Program-made: the position numbers and the translations under genes
NCBI GenBank assembly: GCA_002421585.1
Contig: DIKD01000093.1
Coordinates: forward strand, 1-8,790
DNA: 8,790 bases
Source: Dehalococcoidia bacterium UBA5627
GTDB taxonomy: Bacteria; Chloroflexota; Dehalococcoidia; Dehalococcoidales; UBA5627
Reading direction: 5' to 3'
Notes under the pieces: model-generated
What the model saw: only the letters and a program-made list of their open reading frames with translations
Databases searched by the model: none
Told to the model about the DNA's origin: nothing
Shown here: in pieces, positions 1 through 4,158 of the stretch
Layout of the letters: each line of letters begins with the position of its first letter
Position numbering within the stretch: position 1 is the first letter of the stretch

Positions 1-1
1 T

Positions 2-187
2 ATGCCTGATAACTTGCTGGATGAGCTAGCCAGGTGGATAGACACCGCAGTGATAGCGGAAGCCATACTCCAGGAGTTGGAAGACCAGAATATAGAGCAG
101 ACCCTTGCCAATGGGCAAAGGGTATGGCTCGACTTTCTGGAGAGTGAGCTATCCGAAGGACTACGCTCCAGCATAAAAGTCAAATAA
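2..187 (+). CDS. Small hypothetical protein, possibly 5'-truncated
   Basis: This is an open frame of 61 codons plus a TAA stop. The first ATG lies one base from the window edge, so its ribosome binding site is not visible and the gene may begin further left. The product is acidic and rich in Leu, Glu and Ala, and is probably mostly helical (DELARWIDTAVIAEAILQEL near the N-terminus). It has no Cys, signal peptide or membrane segment. I recognise no family. The next gene starts 18 bp downstream on the same strand with its own ribosome binding site, so the two are probably cotranscribed as the first visible part of a run of accessory genes. Its reality rests on the tight spacing and shared strand. 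Confidence 0.5.
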   Translation: MPDNLLDELARWIDTAVIAEAILQELEDQNIEQTLANGQRVWLDFLESELSEGLRSSIKVK

Positions 188-205
188 AAACTTAAGGGGG
201 GGATT

Positions 206-391
206 ATGCCATTGAAAGACCTGACAGGTAAGACTGTATACGATCTGGAATGGCAGGACTTTCAGATACTGTTCTGCCGTCAATGCAAGGATAGATATGT
301 CTGTGCCAAAGACCCTAAGACTATCAATATGTGTATGGGTTTGATAGACAGCGGGGTTTGGGATATGCATCTCCGCAAACAACAGGGCTGA
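206..391 (+). CDS. Small four-cysteine hypothetical protein (putative metal-binding)
   Basis: The gene encodes 61 aa from an ATG preceded by a G-rich ribosome binding site (seven G at 196-202). Four cysteines at residues 24, 27, 33 and 43 form a C-x2-C-x5-C-x9-C pattern in a basic stretch (FCRQCKDRYVCAKD), which suits a small zinc-binding or, less likely, iron-sulfur fold. There is no signal peptide or membrane segment. I cannot name a family. It follows the preceding small gene by 18 bp and is followed by a terminator-like hairpin at 421-458. The metal-binding role is inferred only from cysteine spacing. A longer ORF on the opposite strand (161-463) has no ribosome binding site and looks like a shadow. 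Confidence 0.6.
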   Translation: MPLKDLTGKTVYDLEWQDFQILFCRQCKDRYVCAKDPKTINMCMGLIDSGVWDMHLRKQQG

Positions 392-420
392 AACTGAATA
401 AGCGCCACAGGTCGAGTGGG

Positions 421-458
421 ATAGGGGGGCTGGAAGTAATACCGACCCCCCTATTTTT
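421..458 (+). terminator. Intrinsic terminator-like hairpin after the four-Cys gene
   Basis: A perfect 9-bp stem pairs ATAGGGGGG (421-429) with CCCCCCTAT (446-454) around a 16-nt loop, and five T follow directly (454-458). This is a classic rightward intrinsic terminator 30 bp after the stop of the upstream gene. It lies only about 17 bp before the next ribosome binding site, which leaves little room for a new promoter. It may therefore be partial or regulated (see findings). Confidence 0.7.
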
Positions 459-474
459 GCCAAAAATCTGATAG

Positions 475-486
475 AAGGGAGGTGAT
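475..486 (+). promoter_or_regulatory. Extended Shine-Dalgarno deciding the start at 491
   Basis: AAGGGAGGTGAT differs at one base from the full complement of the usual 16S rRNA 3' tail (AAAGGAGGTGAT). It places ATG 491 at ideal spacing. The in-frame GTG 482 and ATG 485 lie within or against the ribosome binding site and are unlikely starts. Confidence 0.75.
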
Positions 487-490
487 GAAT

Positions 491-688
491 ATGGAGTTTG
501 GCAAAGATGTCATTTTTGTTCTCTCCAGAGAGGATGTTATTGCGTGTGCTAGAGAACTGAATATTTCAGAAAAAGATATAACCGATGAAGTCCTTCAAGA
601 GATAAAGAAAGGCGTCGACTGGGGAATGGAGTTCTGGTCGGATGTGGTAAAGGAAGCCATAAGAATAGCCATTGAAAGACGGAGCTAA
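491..688 (+). CDS. Small hypothetical protein of the accessory gene run
   Basis: The gene encodes 65 aa. I place the start at ATG 491, 8 nt after the GGAGG core of a near-perfect ribosome binding site, rather than at the in-frame GTG 482 or ATG 485 that overlap it. The product is acidic in its first half (SREDVIACARELNISEKDIT) and reads as helix-turn-helix-like alternating helices. It then has a segment with Trp residues (GVDWGMEFWSDVVKEAI) and a basic C-terminal end. No membrane segment, signal peptide or catalytic motif is visible. It resembles small proteins of unknown function that I associate with mobile regions of Dehalococcoides-like genomes, but that is memory, not a search. It has a single Cys, so metal binding is unlikely. 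Confidence 0.7.
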   Translation: MEFGKDVIFVLSREDVIACARELNISEKDITDEVLQEIKKGVDWGMEFWSDVVKEAIRIAIERRS

Positions 689-697
689 GGCTAACTA

Positions 698-745
698 GCT
701 CAATTAAATAGGGATAACTATGCCCAAAGAAAGGAGGTGATAGAT
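698..745 (+). repeat. Repeated gene leader, copy A
   Basis: This is the leader of the gene starting at 746. It shares ordered blocks with the leader at 1056-1102: GCTCAA, then GGGATAA followed by TAT one base later, then an A-rich tract and GGTGATA. GCTCAA and GGTGAT are 38 bp apart here and 39 bp apart in the other copy. The proteins downstream are unrelated, so the shared leader points to a common regulatory signal or to modules spread with their leaders. Confidence 0.6.
730..741 (+). promoter_or_regulatory. Perfect 12-nt Shine-Dalgarno; argues for an ATA start at 746
   Basis: AAAGGAGGTGAT is a 12-nt perfect complement of the conserved 16S rRNA 3' tail. The in-frame GTG at 737 lies inside it and cannot be the start it serves. 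Aligning this site with the one at 475-486 puts the expected start codon at 746, where the sequence reads ATA. Confidence 0.75.
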
Positions 746-1048
746 ATAAATACTCTATTTGTAATCAATCCAGTTTTTCAGACAGGGGAAATTGTAGCCA
801 CAAGAGGGGTTTATGACCAGGCTTTAGAGGATGCCGCTTTTGCCCAGTTCGTTCAGAAATCCCTCAATCGCCACGTCAAGGGTGACTGGGGAAGCCTGCC
901 GGAAGAGGATAAGGAAGAGAATGAGCTGAGCCTGAGGGAAGGGTTCAGACTCCTTTCCGCCTATGAGGCTGAGGATTTACCCAAAATCTGGATAATAACC
1001 GAAGCCGACAGGTCGGTTACCACGATCCTGTTCCCAGACGAATACTAA
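746..1048 (+). CDS. 'Plasmid-related' conserved protein family, function unknown, apparent ATA start
   Basis: The product is about 100 aa. I recognise it as a small, widespread family of unknown function found on plasmids and integrated elements, often labelled 'plasmid related protein' or, misleadingly, 'type I restriction endonuclease subunit M'. Seen here are the family hallmarks: GEIVATRGVY near residue 15, HVKGDWG near 43, ENELSLREGFRLLSAY in the middle, and WIITEADRSVTTILFPDEY at the C-terminus. The length is normal for the family. Family members usually start just before the segment that reads NTLFVINP here, which places the start at codon 746. That codon is ATA, 8 nt after GGAGG. The only conventional in-frame candidate, GTG 737, overlaps the ribosome binding site. 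The gene may use ATA, may be a weakly expressed mutant, or may start at GTG. No restriction or methylase motif is present. Confidence 0.8.
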   Translation: MNTLFVINPVFQTGEIVATRGVYDQALEDAAFAQFVQKSLNRHVKGDWGSLPEEDKEENELSLREGFRLLSAYEAEDLPKIWIITEADRSVTTILFPDEY

Positions 1049-1055
1049 ACTAAAC

Positions 1056-1102
1056 GCTCAAATATACAGGGATAATTATATCTAAAAAAGAGGGGGTGAT
1101 AA
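1056..1102 (+). repeat. Repeated gene leader, copy B
   Basis: This is the second copy of the leader seen at 698-745: GCTCAA at 1056-1061, GGGATAATTAT at 1069-1079 (copy A has GGGATAACTAT), an A-rich tract, then GGTGATAA before the TTG start at 1103. Block order and spacing match copy A within one base. The GATAAT within it could serve as a -10 box, but I see no convincing -35. Confidence 0.6.
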
Positions 1103-1585
1103 TTGACAACCGAAAGGCAAATTGAAAAGGGCATCTCTGACATAGTCGGTGCTCTAACGGATCCCATCATTGTGTTTCCCGGGGGTTGGGGAGACACTAT
1201 CCCGGACTGGCTTAAGAATACCATTACCCTTGAAAGAATGCTGGGGAATATGAGCCAGACCAATGGAGGTGATTTAACTGGGACGGATGCCGAAGTCTGC
1301 GCCTATCTGATGACAGTTTCATTGACTCGGTCGATGGATAGCGACTGGACTCAAATCTATATGTATGTAGCCGGTAAAACCTCAAAGCTATGGAATAAGA
1401 CTGAAATGCCGACTGATATTGCTGTTGATTCGATAAGTGACTATCAGACGGGAAAACTTAAAAGTTTGAAGGATTGGATATACCAGCAGCGCGTTAAAGT
1501 CAGGCTAGAGAAAGAAAAAGCCGAACATAGACAGAGCACAGAGATACAAAAGGAGATTGAACAGCCTGAATTGTTTGTGTTTTAA
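1103..1585 (+). CDS. Hypothetical protein of the accessory run, with C-terminal helix and QPELF motif
   Basis: The gene encodes 160 aa from a TTG start at 1103, set by an extended ribosome binding site (GGGGGTGAT) 6 nt upstream of the start. Residues 1-60 include a PIIVFPGGWGDTIPDW segment. Residues 62-92 are a conserved-looking block (EVCAYLMTVSLTRSMDSDW, then QIYMYVAG). Residues 113-150 form a charged, probably helical tail (KDWIYQQRVKVRLEKEKAE). The chain ends in QPELFVF, where residues 154-158 fit the loose Q-x-x-L-F pattern of sliding-clamp binding peptides. I have a weak memory of similar proteins in integrated elements of Dehalococcoides but know no function. It is soluble, with one Cys (residue 66). 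It is the last gene of the run and is followed 17 bp later by a strong terminator. Confidence 0.75.
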   Translation: MTTERQIEKGISDIVGALTDPIIVFPGGWGDTIPDWLKNTITLERMLGNMSQTNGGDLTGTDAEVCAYLMTVSLTRSMDSDWTQIYMYVAGKTSKLWNKTEMPTDIAVDSISDYQTGKLKSLKDWIYQQRVKVRLEKEKAEHRQSTEIQKEIEQPELFVF

Positions 1586-1602
1586 GCTATCTAATCGATA
1601 GT

Positions 1603-1635
1603 AAAAAGCCGGGGTAAATTCTCCGGCTTTTTTTT
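1603..1635 (+). terminator. Strong intrinsic terminator of the accessory gene run
   Basis: AAAAAGCCGG (1603-1612) pairs perfectly with CCGGCTTTTT (1623-1632). The stem extends by one G-U and one G-C pair to a 6-nt loop (TAAATT), and eight T run through 1628-1635. A small extra hairpin (CTATC/GATAG, 1587-1601) lies just before it. It ends rightward transcription after the 1103-1585 gene. Because the stem has A on one side and T on the other, it could also work leftward. Confidence 0.88.
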
Positions 1636-1713
1636 GCCTATCAATGTGCCTTCATTTCACTTTGTATATCGAATAGATTAACCTCAATGTAATCCTCTAT
1701 CAGGAGAAAACAG

Positions 1714-1812
1714 ATACATAGTTATTATATGAAGTGCCGGACTAGAAGGGAGATGAAGGATGCCTGGACTATAACCATGAAAAATGGCAGGCCGGCAACC
1801 CAAGGCAAATGA
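1714..1812 (+). pseudogene. Decayed fragment of a DUF5679-like zinc-ribbon gene
   Basis: The frame reads I-H-S-Y-Y-M-KCRTRREMKD, then a stretch ending TMKNGRPATQGK, then TGA. I recognise the N-terminal two thirds of DUF5679, a small family with a YC-x-KC motif at the start, a TMKNGRPA core and a CPVCGTK second knuckle. The fragment lacks three things. The start is ATA (1714) where ATG is expected, 7 nt after AGGAG. The first Cys of the YCxKC pair is Tyr (TAT, 1726-1728). The second knuckle is gone, replaced by TGA TAG at the position of its first Cys. An internal ATG at 1729 could start a 27-aa peptide, but it has no ribosome binding site. The family's role is unknown to me beyond likely zinc binding. 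This copy cannot form the four-Cys site. Confidence 0.65.
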
Positions 1813-1837
1813 TAGTATCATATAGCCTTTCTTTTTT
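1802..1837 (+). terminator. Possible terminator overlapping the end of the DUF5679-like remnant
   Basis: AAGGC (1802-1806) pairs with GCCTT (1825-1829), enclosing the palindrome ATGATA-G-TATCAT (1809-1821). A T-rich tract, TTTCTTTTTT (1828-1837), follows. The inner stem is AT-rich with a tight loop and the outer stem is short, so strength is uncertain. It sits at the point where the remnant loses its family match. Confidence 0.4.
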
Positions 1838-1904
1838 AATAACCGGGGTGTTTACGGGGGAGATAATACTTAAACAAGCCTCAATAATGGCTAGGTTTCT
1901 ATTT

Positions 1905-1945
1905 AAGGGGCTCTCATAACTGTATGGGAGAGCCCCTTCCTTTTT
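1905..1945 (+). terminator. Strong rightward intrinsic terminator in the convergent region
   Basis: AAGGGGCTCTC (1905-1915) pairs perfectly over 11 bp with GAGAGCCCCTT (1928-1938), and CCTTTTT follows to 1945. An alternative pairing extends the stem through CATA/TATG with a bulge. The leftward flank has no T tract, so it works for + strand transcripts. No intact gene lies directly upstream, so it acts as a second barrier after 1603-1635 or ends an unannotated small transcript. Confidence 0.8.
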
Positions 1946-2085
1946 GTCTGTCGTATTGAACGATACAAGCAAAGGTTCAGTGATATCATATTAAGTCCAG
2001 ACTACTAAACATGATATACTTTACGAAAAATGGAACAGCTGCCCTCTTATCTTTAAGATATTCTGTAAAAAATTCATTATTCTTT

Positions 2086-2134
2086 AAAAGTCCGAAAGGT
2101 TATGGAATCTTACACTCATCCATAACCTTTCGGA
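2086..2134 (-). terminator. trp operon terminator overlapping the trpA stop codon
   Basis: A perfect 15-bp inverted repeat, TCCGAAAGGTTATGG (2091-2105) with CCATAACCTTTCGGA (2120-2134), extends by one A-T pair to a 12-nt loop. Read on the - strand, the rising arm lies inside the last codons of trpA and the TAA stop (2102-2100) lies in the falling arm. A short U run (CUUUUAAAG) follows. It marks the end of the operon. Confidence 0.8.
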
Positions 2135-2888
2135 TTTCCCTGGTGAAATTGCGAATCGAGTCAAAGTCACCTTCTTTTTCCATCAGCCTGATGATTTGGC
2201 TGCCGATAATTACTCCGTCCGCTATTCGCGAAACCTGCTTTGCCTGTTCGGGCGTTGAAATACCGAAGCCGACGCACAGCGGCTTGTCGGTGGCTTTTCT
2301 TACATCCGCAACAAAATTATCTATCTTTATGGGCATATTATCCCGTGCTCCGGTAACTCCCGTCAGCGATACCATGTAAATAAATCCGTGCGATTTTTCA
2401 GATACAAGTTTTATTCGTTCCGATGTGCTTGTGGGGGATAGCAGATAAATCAGGTCGAGCCCGATTTTTTCAGTGATATTCTCCAGTTCTTCGCCTTCGT
2501 CGGGCGTCAGATCGGGGATAATCAGCCCGTCAATTCCGCTTGCAATGCTGTCTCCGCAGAACTTCTCCAATCCGTAGTGATAAACTGGGTTGTAGTAGGT
2601 CATAAATATCAAAGGAACGTTTGTTTTTTTTCTCAACTGCTTAACAATGTCTATGCATTTTTTTGTGGTAACACCGTTTTGCAGAGCGCAGTAGCTGGCA
2701 TGCTGGATGGTAGCGCCGTCCGCCATCGGGTCGGAAAATGGAATGCCGAGTTCGATAATATCGCAGCCGCTTTCAGCCAGCAGTGGCACGATTTTAAGCG
2801 TCGATTCGAGGTCGGGATATCCCATCGTAATATAGGCAATTAAAGCCTTGTGTCCCTTTTTATTAAATACATCATCTATGCGGTTCAT
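2100..2888 (-). CDS. trpA: Tryptophan synthase alpha chain
   Basis: TrpA cleaves indole-3-glycerol phosphate to indole and glyceraldehyde 3-phosphate. The indole is channelled to TrpB in the cytosolic alpha2-beta2 complex. The 262 aa form a full-length TIM barrel. Catalytic Glu46 lies in ELGIPFSDPMADG, which also holds catalytic Asp57. PDLTPDE (125-131), LTGVTGAR (175-182) and the phosphate-binding GFGIS (207-211) and IIGS (227-230) are all present. The ATG start at 2888 overlaps the trpB stop as ATGA, and GGGAGG (2895-2900) lies within the end of trpB, so translation is probably coupled and the two chains kept near equal. It is the last gene of the operon, and its final codons are part of the terminator hairpin. 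Confidence 0.97.
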   Translation of the reverse strand: MNRIDDVFNKKGHKALIAYITMGYPDLESTLKIVPLLAESGCDIIELGIPFSDPMADGATIQHASYCALQNGVTTKKCIDIVKQLRKKTNVPLIFMTYYNPVYHYGLEKFCGDSIASGIDGLIIPDLTPDEGEELENITEKIGLDLIYLLSPTSTSERIKLVSEKSHGFIYMVSLTGVTGARDNMPIKIDNFVADVRKATDKPLCVGFGISTPEQAKQVSRIADGVIIGSQIIRLMEKEGDFDSIRNFTREIRKVMDECKIP

Positions 2889-4072
2889 CTTATGCCTCCC
2901 AGTGCGTTAATCACGATATCTATATCCTTGTCGCCTCTGCCGGAGAGGTTTATAGCTACTATCCTGTCCTTATCCAGAGTCTTTGCCAGTTCGGCAGCAT
3001 AATATATGGCGTGCGAAGATTCCAGCGCCGGCATGATGCCTTCGGTGCGGCATAAAAGTTGAAAACCTTCAAGTGTCTGCCTGTCATCTACAGCAACATA
3101 TTCGGCGCGTCCCGTATCGTGCAGAAAGCTGTGTTCCGGCCCTACCCCCGGGTAATCCAAGCCGGCCGATATGCTATGGGTTTCCATGATTTGCCCGTTA
3201 TCGTCCTGCAACAGATAAGACCTTGCTCCGTGCAGCATGCCGACTCTTCCTGCGCAAATGGTGGCAGCGTGTCTACCGCTCTCTATACCGCATCCAGCTG
3301 CCTCGCAACCGATGAGTTTAACATCTTTATCATCCAAAAACGGATAGAACATGCCGATGGAGTTACTGCCGCCGCCGACACAGGCAACGATATAATCGGG
3401 CAGTCTTTTATATTCTTTCAGCATTTGTTCCCTAGTCTCCTTGCCTATTACGGACTGGAAATCCCTTACCATTTGAGGGTAGGGTTTGGGGCCGACTACC
3501 GAACCGAACAGGAAATAGGTATCATGCGAGTTAGTTACCCAGTCCCTGATGGCTTCATTGACGGCGTCTTTAAGCGTACGGCTGCCGGAACAGACCGGAA
3601 CCACCTCGGAGCCCATCTGTTTCATGCGAAAAACATTCAATGCCTGTCTCCTGACATCCTCTTCTCCCATGTAGATAACGCATTTTATTCCCAGCATGGC
3701 ACAGACCGCCGCAGTGGCAACCCCATGTTGGCCGGCTCCCGTTTCGGCAATGATGCGCTGTTTACCCATTTTCTTAGCAAGCAATCCCTGCCCGAGGGCG
3801 TTATTAATCTTGTGCGCGCCGGTATGCAGCAGGTCTTCCCGTTTTAGAAGGATTTTTGCTCCGCCGCAGTGCTTTGTCAGGCTCTCGGCATAATATAAAG
3901 GAGTCGGTCTTCCTGAATATACTCCTGAAAGATGTTCAAGCTCAAACCAGAAACCGGCATCTTTCTGTAATTTTTCATAGGTATCCTCAAGTTCATCCAG
4001 TACGGGTATCAGTGTTTCGGGGACGAAACGACCGCCGTATTCACCGAAATAGCCGTTTTTATCAGGTTGCAT
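2885..4072 (-). CDS. trpB: Tryptophan synthase beta chain (TrpB1 type)
   Basis: TrpB condenses indole with L-serine to tryptophan using PLP. I start it at ATG 4072 (395 aa, MQPDKNGYFGEYGG). An in-frame TTG at 4090 would put the ribosome binding site GAGGAGG inside the gene. Landmarks are RPTPLY (55-60), KRED then HTGAHKINN with PLP-binding Lys88, AETGAGQHG with catalytic Glu110, the phosphate loop GGGSNS (233-238), EGIMPALESSHA with Glu351, and SGRGDKD (378-384) with Ser378 for the PLP ring nitrogen. Length and motifs fit the alpha-partnered TrpB1 form rather than the stand-alone TrpB2. It follows the DAHP synthase gene after an 86-bp gap, the second largest in the operon, and overlaps trpA by 4 bp. 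Confidence 0.97.
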   Translation of the reverse strand: MQPDKNGYFGEYGGRFVPETLIPVLDELEDTYEKLQKDAGFWFELEHLSGVYSGRPTPLYYAESLTKHCGGAKILLKREDLLHTGAHKINNALGQGLLAKKMGKQRIIAETGAGQHGVATAAVCAMLGIKCVIYMGEEDVRRQALNVFRMKQMGSEVVPVCSGSRTLKDAVNEAIRDWVTNSHDTYFLFGSVVGPKPYPQMVRDFQSVIGKETREQMLKEYKRLPDYIVACVGGGSNSIGMFYPFLDDKDVKLIGCEAAGCGIESGRHAATICAGRVGMLHGARSYLLQDDNGQIMETHSISAGLDYPGVGPEHSFLHDTGRAEYVAVDDRQTLEGFQLLCRTEGIMPALESSHAIYYAAELAKTLDKDRIVAINLSGRGDKDIDIVINALGGIR

Positions 4073-4078
4073 ATTATT

Positions 4079-4085
4079 CCTCCTC
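4079..4085 (-). promoter_or_regulatory. trpB ribosome binding site
   Basis: GAGGAGG on the - strand lies 6 nt before ATG 4072. It decides this start over the in-frame TTG at 4090, which lies upstream of the site. Confidence 0.85.
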
Positions 4086-4095
4086 AACAATTCTA

Positions 4096-4125
4096 ATTAT
4101 TCTGCTCGCTCATCTGTCATTCCAA
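4096..4125 (-). promoter_or_regulatory. Possible internal promoter for trpBA
   Basis: On the - strand, TTGGAA (4125-4120; 4 of 6 to the -35 consensus) is followed after 18 nt by AATAAT (4101-4096; 5 of 6 to the -10 consensus). A start near 4089 would give a compact leader holding only the trpB ribosome binding site. It is a consensus match only. Confidence 0.3.
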
Positions 4126-4156
4126 TGTATCGGAATGATACCTTCCCATGAGGGAA
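4117..4156 (-). repeat. Two small hairpins in the aroF-trpB gap
   Basis: TTCCC/GGGAA (4143-4147 with 4152-4156, loop ATGA) lies 2 nt past the aroF stop. TCATTCC/GGAATGA (4117-4123 with 4132-4138, 8-nt loop) follows. Neither has a U tract on the - strand, so they are not terminators. They could shield the upstream mRNA end or mark an RNA processing site. Confidence 0.4.
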
Positions 4157-4158
4157 AC

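Larger units (their letters stand above)
1586..2099. other. Convergent intergenic stretch without an intact gene
   Basis: This region separates the + strand accessory genes from the - strand trp operon. It contains three rightward terminator-like hairpins, the DUF5679-like remnant, and the tail of the trpA terminator. From 1946 to 2085 I see only AT-rich sequence with no convincing gene, promoter pair, RNA gene or attachment site. Short ORFs on either strand here lack ribosome binding sites and family resemblance. Confidence 0.6.

Noticed and set aside
161..463. 100-aa ORF on the - strand across the four-Cys gene
   Set aside because: It has no ribosome binding site, runs through the terminator hairpin at 421-458, and opposes a better-supported + strand gene.
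746..1048. Reading the 746 gene as a restriction-modification subunit
   Set aside because: Database labels of this kind exist for the family, but at 100 aa it has no methylase or nuclease motif.
1810..1812. TGA at a Cys position of the DUF5679-like frame as a selenocysteine codon
   Set aside because: TAG follows at once, the rest of the second zinc knuckle is missing, and the other Cys and the start codon are also damaged. Decay explains it better.
1769..1972. 67-aa ORF on the - strand in the convergent gap
   Set aside because: It crosses the strong terminator at 1905-1945, has no family resemblance, and lies opposite the DUF5679-like remnant.
1586..2099. T-box, trp leader peptide or tRNA in the convergent gap
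   Set aside because: No T-box sequence, cloverleaf or Trp-codon run was found. Any leader for the trp operon must lie upstream of trpE, beyond the right edge.
2011..2379. 122-aa + strand ORF with a TATACT box near its start
   Set aside because: It is antisense to the end of trpA and crosses its terminator, with no -35 partner or ribosome binding site. It is a shadow frame.
3059..3847. 262-aa + strand ORF
   Set aside because: It lies entirely antisense to trpB, whose motifs are intact, and its translation shows no recognisable domain.
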